64,000 bases of DNA from Streptomyces sp. NBC_00459 (GTDB taxonomy: Bacteria; Actinomycetota; Actinomycetes; Streptomycetales; Streptomycetaceae), in NCBI RefSeq assembly GCF_036013955.1, contig NZ_CP107903.1, forward strand, positions 3,224,001 through 3,288,000. The letters run 5' to 3'. A program made the position numbers and the translations under genes. The notes below the pieces were generated by a model. It was not told the DNA's origin and made no database searches. It saw nothing but the letters and a program-made list of their open reading frames with translations. Shown here in pieces: positions 16,763 to 24,615 of the stretch. Every line of letters starts with the position of its first letter. Within the stretch, counting starts at the first letter, position 1.

Positions 16763-17404
16763 ATGCCCGTCTACACGCTCCCTGAGCTGCCGTACGACTA
16801 CTCCGCGCTCGCGCCCGTGATCAGCCCCGAGATCATCGAGCTGCATCACGACAAGCACCACGCGGCGTATGTGAAGGGCGCCAACGACACGTTGGAGCAG
16901 CTCGCGGAGGCGCGCGACAAGGAGTCGTGGGGGTCGGTCAACGGCCTGGAGAAGAACCTCGCCTTTCATCTCTCCGGCCACATCCTGCACAGCATCTACT
17001 GGCACAACATGACGGGCGACGGTGGCGGTGAGCCCCTGGCCGCCGACGGCGTCGGTGAGCTCGCGGACGCGATCACCGAGTCGTTCGGCTCGTACGCGGG
17101 CTTCAAGGCGCAGCTGACCAAGGCGGCGGCCACGACCCAGGGTTCGGGCTGGGGCGTTCTCGCCTACGAGCCGCTCAGCGGACGGCTGATCGTCGAGCAG
17201 GTCTACGACCACCAGGGCAACGTCGGCCAGGGCGCCACCCCGATCCTGGTCTTCGACGCCTGGGAGCACGCCTTCTATCTCCAGTACAAGAACCAGAAGG
17301 TCGACTTCATCGACGCGATGTGGGCCGTCGTCAACTGGCAGGACGTGGCGAAGCGCTACGAGGCCGCCAAGTCCCGCACGGATGTACTGCTGTTGGCGCC
17401 CTGA
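16763..17404 (+). CDS. sodF: Iron superoxide dismutase SodF
   Basis: The 213-residue protein converts superoxide to hydrogen peroxide and oxygen in the cytoplasm. It belongs to the Fe/Mn superoxide dismutase family: the N-terminal helical hairpin holds [15 protein letters not shown], and the second half holds the metal ligands of [14 protein letters not shown]. The start at 16763 follows GAGGGGACC; the open frame back to 16706 is upstream of the likely promoter. In Streptomyces this enzyme is made when nickel is low, in place of the nickel enzyme SodN; the Nur-like box just upstream fits that model. It is monocistronic, ending before the terminator at 17511. Confidence 0.95.
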   Translation: MPVYTLPELPYDYSALAPVISPEIIELHHDKHHAAYVKGANDTLEQLAEARDKESWGSVNGLEKNLAFHLSGHILHSIYWHNMTGDGGGEPLAADGVGELADAITESFGSYAGFKAQLTKAAATTQGSGWGVLAYEPLSGRLIVEQVYDHQGNVGQGATPILVFDAWEHAFYLQYKNQKVDFIDAMWAVVNWQDVAKRYEAAKSRTDVLLLAP

Positions 17405-17510
17405 GCAGCAGACGCTCCGACTGCCCCGACCGCTCCTCCCGCGCTGACCGCGGTGAAGCGTCCTGCCTCGTGATCGTCTTCTCACCGAACGCGACGGCAG
17501 GCGGAATGAC

Positions 17511-17549
17511 GGGAGACCCCCGCGAGGACATGACTCGCGGGGGTCTCCC
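17511..17549. terminator. Terminator downstream of sodF
   Basis: A 16-bp perfect stem (GGGAGACCCCCGCGAG) with a 7-base loop. Confidence 0.8.
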
Positions 17550-17629
17550 CATATCCCCTGCCCCAGGCCTACTCTCGTGGGGCCGGGGCGTCAGAGCCAC
17601 CGGGGGCTCGACACACCCAGGGGGATCAG

Positions 17630-17866
17630 ATGGTGTCCATGCGGTGCGTCAACTGCGGAGACACGGTCCAGGTTTTCCGCAGGCTCACCCAGGCGGAGAA
17701 GCCGTACGTCGAGCAGCAGAAGCCGAAGCACACCCGCCTCGGCGCCTACTACCGGTGTTCCCGCGACGGCTGTCTGCGCTTCCAGCGGCGGGGGAACCAC
17801 AAGGACGGCGGTTCCTTCCCCGAACCGGAAGCCAAGGACCAGGCCAAGGACCAGATCAAGGACTGA
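17630..17866 (+). CDS. Small zinc-ribbon-like protein of unknown function
   Basis: This is a 78-residue hydrophilic protein. It has CVNC near the N-terminus and a second pair (CSRDGC) after about 35 residues, a plausible zinc ribbon, followed by a charged tail of KDQ repeats (AKDQAKDQIKD). The start at 17630 follows GGGGGATCAG; an internal ATG at 17639 is also possible. It lies alone between the sodF terminator and the convergent DsbA-like gene. I do not recognise a characterised family. A nucleic-acid or ribosome-associated role is possible from the basic residues but is not shown. Confidence 0.6.
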   Translation: MVSMRCVNCGDTVQVFRRLTQAEKPYVEQQKPKHTRLGAYYRCSRDGCLRFQRRGNHKDGGSFPEPEAKDQAKDQIKD

Positions 17867-17888
17867 AGGACCGGACGCCCTACGGGTT

Positions 17889-18545
17889 CTACAGGTTGCT
17901 GAAGTCCGGGCCCGCCGTCCGCGAGCGCTTGATCTCGTAGAAGCCGGGGACCGAGGCGACCAGGAGGGTGCCGTCCCACAGTTTGGCGGCCTCCTCGCCC
18001 TTCGGGGCCGGGGTGACGACCGGGCCGAAGAAGGCGATCTGCTCGCCGTCGGCGCCGGGGACCGCGATCACCGGGGTGCCGACGTCCTGGCCGACCTTGG
18101 TGATGCCCTCCTTGTGGGAGGCGCGCAGTTCGGCGTCGAACTCGAAGTTCTCCTGCTCGGCGTAGTCGATCAGGTCGGCGGGCAGGCCGACGTCGGCCAG
18201 GGCGCCGGCTATCGCTTCGAGGGTCGGGCCGTCGCCGTTGTTGTGGATGCGCGTGCCCAGGGCCGTGTAGAGGGGGCCGAGGATGTCGGCGCCGTGCTTC
18301 TGCCAGGCCGCCGTGACGACCTTCACCGGCTGCCAGGCCTTCACCGCGAGCATCTCCCGGTACTCCTCGGGCAGCTCGTCGAGCTTGTCCTCGTTGAGCA
18401 CCGCCAGGCTCATGATGTGCCAGCGGACCTCGATGTCACGGACCTTCTCGACCTCCAGGATCCAGCGGGAGGTCATCCAGGCCCAGGGACAGAGCGGGTC
18501 GAACCAGAAGTCGACGGGGGTCTTGGTCGAGCTCGTCTCGGACAT
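17889..18545 (-). CDS. Mycothiol-dependent DsbA-family oxidoreductase (Rv2466c-like)
   Basis: The 218-residue protein has the thioredoxin fold with a helical insertion of the DsbA/FrnE family. The active site CPWA is seen in FDPLCPWAWMTSRW, near residue 20. This signature and length match the actinobacterial Rv2466c group, which uses mycothiol as reductant in oxidative-stress defence. The start at 18545 is chosen because it begins MSETSSTKTPVDFW directly before the fold; the longer open frame upstream overlaps the pepN promoter. It is divergent from the aminopeptidase gene, and close to sodF, another oxidative-stress gene. Confidence 0.88.
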   Translation of the reverse strand: MSETSSTKTPVDFWFDPLCPWAWMTSRWILEVEKVRDIEVRWHIMSLAVLNEDKLDELPEEYREMLAVKAWQPVKVVTAAWQKHGADILGPLYTALGTRIHNNGDGPTLEAIAGALADVGLPADLIDYAEQENFEFDAELRASHKEGITKVGQDVGTPVIAVPGADGEQIAFFGPVVTPAPKGEEAAKLWDGTLLVASVPGFYEIKRSRTAGPDFSNL

Positions 18546-18681
18546 GGGTCTCCTAGTGAAAGATGCGCTTTCCCCAGGCAACACATCCCCGCCACCATTG
18601 CATTCCCGGGTGCCCGGTACCAGTGGTGCGTGGCAGGATCGGTGCTGGTCGGCCGTACTGAAGACAATCGAGGAGTGTTCC

Positions 18682-21288
18682 GTGCCCGGTGAGAATCTGT
18701 CCCGCGACGAGGCCCGGGAACGGGCGGCACTGCTGTCCGTCGACGGGTACGAGGTGTTCCTCGACGTGCGGTCCGCCCTGGGTGACCAAGGCAGCACGGG
18801 TGACACGGGCAGGAACGGCGCCGGCGGGGCTCGGACCTTTCGGTCCGTGACCACGATCCGGTTCCGGTGCGCCGAGCCCGGTGCCGCCAGTTTCGCGGAC
18901 CTCATCGCGCCCGGTGTGACCGCCGTCTCCCTCAACGGACGGGATCTCGACCCGGGGGCCGTCTTCGACGGCACGCGCATCCTCCTGGAGGACCTCGCCG
19001 CGGACAACGAGCTGATCGTCGACGCCCAGTGCGCCTACTCCCGCACGGGAGAGGGCCTGCACCGCTTCGTCGACCCCGAGGACGGCGAGGTCTATCTGTA
19101 CACGCAGTACGAGCCCGCCGACTCCCGCCGCGTCTTCGCCAACTTCGAGCAGCCCGACCTGAAGGCTCCCTTCCGGTTCGAGGTGCGGGCGCCGGAGGAG
19201 TGGGTCGCGTGGAGCAACGGGGTCGGGGAACTCGTCGACGGCGTGTGGCGGTTCGCCGAGACCAAGCCGATCTCCACCTACATCACCACGATCCTCGCCG
19301 GCCCGTACCACTACGTGACCGACTCGTACTCCCGTACGTATCCCGACGGTACGACCCTCGACATCCCGCTCGGCGCCATGTGCCGCAAGGGTCTCGCCCC
19401 CTACTTCGACTCCGACGACGTCTTCCTCGTCACCAAGCAGGGGCTGGACTTCTTCCACGACCACTTCGACTACCCGTACCCCTTCGGGAAGTACGACCAG
19501 GCCTTCGTCCCCGAGTACAACCTCGGCGCGATGGAGAACCCGGGGCTCGTCACCTTCCGCGAGGAGTTCATCTTCCGCGGGAAGGTGACACAGGCGGCGT
19601 ACGAGCGGCGGGCGAACATCGTCCTGCACGAGATGGCCCACATGTGGTTCGGCGACCTCGTCACGATGGAGTGGTGGGACGACCTCTGGCTCAAGGAGTC
19701 CTTCGCCGACTTCATGGGCGCCTTCTCGCTCGTCGAGGCGACCCGTTTCACCAACGGCTGGGTCACCTTCGCCAACAACCGCAAGGCCTGGGCCTACCGC
19801 GCCGACCAGCTCCCCTCCACCCACCCCGTCACGGCCGACATCCGCGACCTGGAGGACGCCAAGCTCAACTTCGACGGCATCACCTACGCCAAGGGCGCCT
19901 CCGTACTCAAGCAGCTCGTCGCCTATGTGGGACCGGACGCGTTCCTCGAAGGCGCGCGGCGGTACTTCAAGCGGCACGCCTACGGCAACACACGCCTCGG
20001 CGATCTGCTGTCCGTGCTGGAGGAGACCAGCGGGCGGGACATGGCGTCCTGGTCACGGGCCTGGCTGGAGACCGCCGGGGTCAACTCCCTGACCCCTGCG
20101 GTGCTGTTGAGCGCGGACGGGCTGATCACCGAGCTGGCCGTGATCCAGGAGGCCGCCGAGTCGCACCCCGACCTGCGGCCCCACCGGGTGGCCGTCGGCC
20201 TCTACCGGCGTTCCGCGGACGGGGTGTTGGAGCGGTACGCGCGTGCCGAGGCCGATGTCGACGGGCCGCGCACCGTGGTCGGCGAGCTGGTCGGGAGTGA
20301 GGCCCCCGACCTCGTTCTCGTCAACGACGACGACCTGACGTACTGCAAGATCCGGTTCGACGAAGGCTCGCTGGCGACGCTGCGGGCGCACCTCGGTGAC
20401 ATCACCGACCCGCTCGCCCGCGCCCTGTGCTGGTCCGCGCTGTGGAACCTGACGCGGGACGCGCTGATGCCGGCCCGGGACTTCGTCGACCTCGTACTCC
20501 GGTTCGCGGGGCGCGAGTCGGACATCGGCGTCCTCCAGATGCTGCACGCGTGGGCCAACTCCGCGCTCACCCACTACGCGGCCCCCGACTGGCGGGCGAC
20601 CGGCGAACGCCTGCTCGCCGAGGGCGCGTTGAAGGAACTGCGGCTCGCCGAGCCGGGCAGCCAGCACCAGCTGACGTGGGCCCGCTTCCTGGCCGCCGTG
20701 GCGTCGAGCGAGGCCGATCTCCAGCTGCTCCAGGGGCTGTTGGAGGGCACGGCGAAGATCGACGGCCTCGACGTCGACCAGGAACTGCGGTGGGCGTTCC
20801 TGGAGCCGCTGACCTCGCACGGCGTCGCCGACGAGAAGACGGTGGCCGCCGAACTCGCCCGCGACGACACGGCGTCCGGCAAGCGCCACCAGGTCCGCTG
20901 CCTCGCCGGCCGCCCCTCGGCCGCCGTCAAGGCACAGGCGTGGGCCCAGGTCGTCGAGTCGGACGCGCTGTCCAACGCCCTCGTCGAGGCCACCATCTCG
21001 GGCTTCGTCCAGGGCTCTCAGCGGGACCTGCTGGCGCCGTACGCGGAGAAGTACTTCGCGGTGATCGAGCGGACCTGGGCCGACCGCTCGATCCAGATCG
21101 GGATGGACGTCGTACGCGGTCTGTTCCCGTCCCTCCAGGACTCGCCGGAGACCCTGGCGGCGACGGACGCGTGGCTCGCGGACCACGCGGACGCGGCACC
21201 GGCCCTGCGCCGCCTGGTCCTGGAGGCCCGGGACGACCTGGCACGGGCGCTGCGGGCGCAGGCCTGCGACGGGGCGGCGGTGCGGTAA
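18682..21288 (+). CDS. pepN: Aminopeptidase N, M1 zinc metallopeptidase (copy 1)
   Basis: The 868-residue cytoplasmic aminopeptidase starts at the GTG at 18682 with GAGGAG upstream. The substrate-anchoring GAMEN motif is near residue 282. The zinc site HEMAH lies near 316, with the third ligand Glu 18 residues further (LWLKESFADF). The C-terminal half is the helical ERAP1-like domain of actinobacterial PepN. It releases N-terminal residues from peptides during protein turnover. A paralogue of nearly the same length lies at 34868-37450. The start region carries a short Gly-rich insertion (GDQGSTGDTGRNGAGG) that the paralogue lacks. Confidence 0.95.
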   Translation: MPGENLSRDEARERAALLSVDGYEVFLDVRSALGDQGSTGDTGRNGAGGARTFRSVTTIRFRCAEPGAASFADLIAPGVTAVSLNGRDLDPGAVFDGTRILLEDLAADNELIVDAQCAYSRTGEGLHRFVDPEDGEVYLYTQYEPADSRRVFANFEQPDLKAPFRFEVRAPEEWVAWSNGVGELVDGVWRFAETKPISTYITTILAGPYHYVTDSYSRTYPDGTTLDIPLGAMCRKGLAPYFDSDDVFLVTKQGLDFFHDHFDYPYPFGKYDQAFVPEYNLGAMENPGLVTFREEFIFRGKVTQAAYERRANIVLHEMAHMWFGDLVTMEWWDDLWLKESFADFMGAFSLVEATRFTNGWVTFANNRKAWAYRADQLPSTHPVTADIRDLEDAKLNFDGITYAKGASVLKQLVAYVGPDAFLEGARRYFKRHAYGNTRLGDLLSVLEETSGRDMASWSRAWLETAGVNSLTPAVLLSADGLITELAVIQEAAESHPDLRPHRVAVGLYRRSADGVLERYARAEADVDGPRTVVGELVGSEAPDLVLVNDDDLTYCKIRFDEGSLATLRAHLGDITDPLARALCWSALWNLTRDALMPARDFVDLVLRFAGRESDIGVLQMLHAWANSALTHYAAPDWRATGERLLAEGALKELRLAEPGSQHQLTWARFLAAVASSEADLQLLQGLLEGTAKIDGLDVDQELRWAFLEPLTSHGVADEKTVAAELARDDTASGKRHQVRCLAGRPSAAVKAQAWAQVVESDALSNALVEATISGFVQGSQRDLLAPYAEKYFAVIERTWADRSIQIGMDVVRGLFPSLQDSPETLAATDAWLADHADAAPALRRLVLEARDDLARALRAQACDGAAVR

Positions 21289-21307
21289 GAGGTATGGGTG
21301 CGTTGTC

Positions 21308-21457
21308 GGGTGCGGGTCCGGTGGGGGCTGGTCGCGCAGTTCCCCGCGCCCCTGAAAAGCAGGGGCTGCGCCCCGTGCTTTTCAGGGGCGCAGGGGCCGT
21401 GTCTTTGTCTTTGGGGGCGCGGGGAACTGCGCGAGAAGCCCCACCGGACCCGCACCC
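21308..21457. repeat. Nested inverted repeat B (Streptomyces intergenic type)
   Basis: An outer inverted pair about 21 bases long (21308-21329 with 21436-21457) encloses a second pair, CGCAGTTCCCCGCGCCCC with GGGGGCGCGGGGAACTGCG. Inside it lies a third, CCTGAAAAGC with GCTTTTCAGG. Most of the 334-base gap between pepN and the next gene is filled by it, and no protein is seen there. It can fold into a very long, stable structure and may also terminate pepN transcription. Confidence 0.8.
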
Positions 21458-21622
21458 ACGACCCCACCGTTACCGAACCCGGCTACTCACCCCCGTAACC
21501 CCCGGAGGGACCAGCGCCTTTCGGCACTCGAACGCTTGCACTTTAGGGCGAGCTTGTCCGGAATTGTCGACAGGCGTGTAACAGCGGTTAGGGGACGGAT
21601 CGGACGCGGGAAAGCCGGAGTC

Positions 21623-22693
21623 ATGACCCACAACACCCCGCTCTCCCCGAGCACCCGCCCCCTCCGCCACCTGCCGCACGTACAGCGCCGGGTGCTGACC
21701 GCCGCGCAGCTGCGGGCGAACGGCGTCGCCACCGCCGAGGCGAACGAGCAGTGCCGGCCCGGTGGACCCTGGCAGCAGATCCTGCCGGGTGTGTTCCTGC
21801 TGCACCCGGGCCCGCCCACCAGCGAGGAGCGGTTGCACGCGGTGCTGCTGTACGCGGCGAAGGAGCGGACGGCGACGGGGATCCCGGCCCAGCCCGACTC
21901 CGAGGAGCCGTACCGGGAGCGTGGCCGTCCGGTCTACGGCGAGGCCGTGATCACCGGCCTCGCCGCGCTCGCCCTGCACGGTTTCTCGTCCGCGCCGCCG
22001 CTGCTGTCCCTGGACGCCTTCGACGTCCTGGTGCCCCGGCTGCGCCGACTTCGCTCGACGGGCTGCGTCCGCATCCTCCGCTCCTCGGCGCTGCCCACAC
22101 CCGAGCTGATCGACGGGCTGCCGGTCGCACCGGTCGCCCGTGCCCTCGCCGACGCGGTGGCCGGACTCACGGACGCGGGCGCCGTACGCCGGCTGCTGAC
22201 CGACGCGGTGCGCGGCGGTCACTGTGAACCGGCAGCGGTGGTACGGGAGTTGAACCAGGGCAGGCTGCTGAGCCGGCCGCATGTCGTGGACGCCGTCGAC
22301 TCCCTGCTCGCCGAGGGCCGGGCGATCGCGGAGGACCGGCTGTACCGGATGGTGCGCGAGTACGGCCTCCCGGACCCGGTCTGGAACGTCGATCTGCGCC
22401 TGCCCGGCGGCCCGCACCTCGGCGGCCTCGACGCCTACTGGCCCGACCAGGCGGTGGCGGTGGAGCTGGACACCCGCACCCCGCTCCCGGGCCACCGGCA
22501 GGAGGACGACGCGCTCTGGTCGGAGTACGCCCGTAAGCGCGAGCATCTGGAGCGGCTGGGCATCACGGTCGTCCACATCACGCCGCGCAAGCTGCGCGAG
22601 GCGATCGACCAGCAGGCGACCGTCGTACGTACGGCTCTGATGGCGTCGGGGGACCGCGAGCCGGCGGCGTATGTCGTGGTGCTGCCCCGGTAG
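21623..22693 (+). CDS. AbiEi-like / restriction-fold protein, solitary
   Basis: The protein is 356 residues, starting at the ATG at 21623 after GGAG. The N-terminal third resembles the winged-helix region of type IV antitoxin AbiEi relatives (RRVLTAAQLRANGVATAEAN, then WQQILPGVFLLHPG). The middle has ALALHGF and VAPVARALADAVAGL, typical of that group. The C-terminal third looks like a PD-(D/E)XK-fold domain: GGLDAYWPDQAVAVELD followed by RKREHLERLGITVVHIT, as in DUF559-like endonuclease-fold proteins. No AbiEii-type nucleotidyltransferase toxin is adjacent, so it is a solitary member of a group common in actinobacteria, with unknown role. Confidence 0.6.
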   Translation: MTHNTPLSPSTRPLRHLPHVQRRVLTAAQLRANGVATAEANEQCRPGGPWQQILPGVFLLHPGPPTSEERLHAVLLYAAKERTATGIPAQPDSEEPYRERGRPVYGEAVITGLAALALHGFSSAPPLLSLDAFDVLVPRLRRLRSTGCVRILRSSALPTPELIDGLPVAPVARALADAVAGLTDAGAVRRLLTDAVRGGHCEPAAVVRELNQGRLLSRPHVVDAVDSLLAEGRAIAEDRLYRMVREYGLPDPVWNVDLRLPGGPHLGGLDAYWPDQAVAVELDTRTPLPGHRQEDDALWSEYARKREHLERLGITVVHITPRKLREAIDQQATVVRTALMASGDREPAAYVVVLPR

Positions 22694-22721
22694 TGACGGA
22701 CCGGGCGGTACCAGGAGGGGA

Positions 22722-22757
22722 GAGGAGGGGCCGCCGGGCGACCGGGGGCCCCTCCTC
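22722..22757. terminator. Bidirectional terminator
   Basis: An 11-bp stem (GAGGAGGGGCC / GGCCCCTCCTC) lies between convergent genes. Confidence 0.7.
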
Positions 22758-22783
22758 ATGTGTCCCGTGTTCCTTGCTCGCCC

Positions 22784-23947
22784 CTACTTCGTCCCGCAGT
22801 ACTCCGCCTCGACGACCTTCACCGGGTCGCCGCTCCAGTCGCCGTTGAAGTTGAAGGCGAGGGAGTGCTTGCCGTCGGCCGTGGTGACCGCCACCGAGCT
22901 CGAACCGTGGATGCCGCCGCTGTGGCCCCAGACGGTGACCCCGCAGCTCAGCTCGTTCTCGATGAGTCCGAGCCCGTAGCGTCCGTCCACGGCCGCGGCG
23001 GCGACGGTCGTCCTCATCTCGGCGAGTTGCTCGGCGGGCAGGACCCTGCCGCGCAGCAGCGCCGAGTAGAAGCGGTTCAGATCACCGGAGTTGGAGATGA
23101 TCTCGCCCGCGGCATTGGCGACGGAGGGGTTCATCTCGGTGACGTCGTAGATCTTGCCGGTGGTGTTCTCGGCGAGCTGCGAGTAGGCACGGCTGCTGGG
23201 CCGGGGGACGGTGGCGTCCGTTCCGGGCATGTACGTCCCGTGCAGCCCGAGCGGCTCGATCACGCGCCGACGGACCTCGTCGCCGTACGAGTTGCCGGTC
23301 ACCTTCTTGATGACCATGCCGGCGATCGTGTAGTTGGTGTTGGAGTAGCCCCAGTCGGTGCCCGGCGCGAACTCGGGCCGATGCCCCATGGCGATCTTGA
23401 CGATCTCGTTCGGGGTCCAGGTGCGGTACCGGTTCTTGAAGAAGCCCTCCGGGAGGAAGACGTCGCTCTGGAGTTGCTCGTCGTCGGTGTAGCTGAAGAT
23501 GCCGCTGGTGTGGTTGAGGAGCTGGCGGAGGGTGATCCTCCGTCCGTCGTGGCCGTTGCCGCGGACGACTCCGGGCAGCCATTCGTCGACGGTGTCGTCG
23601 AGCGACACCCGTCCCTCGGCCTCCAGTTGGAGCAGGACGGTCGCGATGAAGGTCTTCGTGATGCTGCCTGCCCGGAAGCTGTCCTCGGTGCTGCGCGGCT
23701 GCTTGGTCCTGAGGTTGCCGACTCCCGCGGTCGCCTTCCAGACGCCGTGGCGGTCCTTGGCCTGAAGGACGACACCGGGTACGCCGTCCTTGACCGCGGC
23801 GTTCATGGCCTGGCGGGTGGCCTCGTGGCCGCCACCCCGTTCGGCCGGTGCCGCCACGGCGGGCGCCGCGAACACGCCTGCCGCTACGGCGATCGCGGCG
23901 GCCGTCCCCACGAGCCTCTTGCTGCCCGTCCTCCTGCTGACTGACAT
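22784..23947 (-). CDS. Secreted serine hydrolase, beta-lactamase class C / DD-peptidase fold
   Basis: The 387-residue protein begins with a Sec-type signal peptide (about residues 1-33, ending near VAAPA). Active-site motifs of the penicillin-recognising serine enzymes are visible: SITK (SxxK) near residue 95, YSNTNY (YxN) near 203 and HSGG (HxG) near 344. The family includes D-alanyl-D-alanine carboxypeptidases, class C beta-lactamases and esterases. Relatives in Streptomyces are mostly extracellular DD-carboxypeptidase-like enzymes, and true beta-lactamase activity cannot be inferred. A single pair of Cys (LSCGV, EYCGTK) could form a disulfide. Confidence 0.9.
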   Translation of the reverse strand: MSVSRRTGSKRLVGTAAAIAVAAGVFAAPAVAAPAERGGGHEATRQAMNAAVKDGVPGVVLQAKDRHGVWKATAGVGNLRTKQPRSTEDSFRAGSITKTFIATVLLQLEAEGRVSLDDTVDEWLPGVVRGNGHDGRRITLRQLLNHTSGIFSYTDDEQLQSDVFLPEGFFKNRYRTWTPNEIVKIAMGHRPEFAPGTDWGYSNTNYTIAGMVIKKVTGNSYGDEVRRRVIEPLGLHGTYMPGTDATVPRPSSRAYSQLAENTTGKIYDVTEMNPSVANAAGEIISNSGDLNRFYSALLRGRVLPAEQLAEMRTTVAAAAVDGRYGLGLIENELSCGVTVWGHSGGIHGSSSVAVTTADGKHSLAFNFNGDWSGDPVKVVEAEYCGTK

Positions 23948-24068
23948 CCCGTTCCCCCTCGCACCGGTCCTGACCGGTTGTGGCTGTGCATGGCCCTCGG
24001 CGCGTCCTCACCGAGCGGCGGTCGGGAGGAGGGACACGGCAGGTGGGGCCGAGGTTGAGAGGGACGGA

Positions 24069-24182
24069 ATGGTTGAGCGCTTATCGGCCTTTGAACTCGC
24101 CCCGGAGAACGCCTGGTTCACATCCTCGTACAGCGATACGGGTGTCACTCACCTCTACGAGGACCCCGCCGCCAGGACCTGA
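24069..24182 (+). CDS. Possible short DUF397-like remnant
   Basis: A 37-codon frame reads NAWFTSSYSDTG near its middle, resembling the W-x-x-SSYS start of DUF397 proteins, but it ends before the rest of that domain. It contains a TTA codon, has no strong ribosome site and overlaps the 3' end of the opposite gene. It may be a truncated relic or chance. Confidence 0.2.
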   Translation: MVERLSAFELAPENAWFTSSYSDTGVTHLYEDPAART

Positions 24183-24513
24183 ACAGCTGACGGACGCCGC
24201 GTCGGCGCGAGAACCCGGTGCGGCGTCGCTCCCACTCCCGGCGGACGTCGAAAATCATCTTCTCCAGGGCGGCGTCCTCCCCCTCCGGGGCCCACTCGAC
24301 GGCCATCCCGCCCAGGATGTCCTCCAGGTCCGCGTCGGCGACCCAGAAGTCGTCCGTACGCAGATCCTCCGCCGCCCAGAGACGCGGATCGTCGCTGATG
24401 TAGAAGGCCCAGAAGTCGTCGATCTCGACAGCGAGCAGAAGGTACGCACCCGTGTACTCGCCCCCGCCGATCCGGCCGACCCTTCCGTTCAGCGGCCACT
24501 CCGCCCGGTTCAC
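24145..24513 (-). CDS. Hypothetical acidic protein
   Basis: A 122-residue protein starting at the GTG at 24513, which has AGGAG upstream; the open frame extends back to 24582 without a better site. The centre is acidic and aromatic (EIDDFWAFYISDDPRLW, then TDDFWVADADLEDIL) and the C-terminus is strongly basic (RRREWERRRTG-like). There is no signal peptide or membrane segment. The domain is not recognised; the spacing of acidic and Trp residues suggests a small folded cytoplasmic protein such as an immunity-type or SMI1-like protein, but this is a guess. It lies downstream of the metallophosphoesterase gene's 3' end on the same strand. Confidence 0.55.
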   Translation of the reverse strand: MNRAEWPLNGRVGRIGGGEYTGAYLLLAVEIDDFWAFYISDDPRLWAAEDLRTDDFWVADADLEDILGGMAVEWAPEGEDAALEKMIFDVRREWERRRTGFSRRRGVRQLFRSWRRGPRRGE

Positions 24514-24615
24514 AGGTACCGCCTCTCCTGAATCAGCTTCCGCGACTCCTGGCCCAGGGAGACAAGCCTCCCACGGAGTCACCGTCGGTTCCGGTGCCGC
24601 CGAACTCCTGCCCGG

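Noticed and set aside
21308..21457. A transposon end or att site
   Set aside because: No transposase or integrase nearby and no target duplication; better described as an intergenic repeat.
22784..23947. An antibiotic-resistance beta-lactamase
   Set aside because: The SxxK/YxN/HxG set is shared by DD-peptidases and esterases; nothing specific to beta-lactamase activity is visible.
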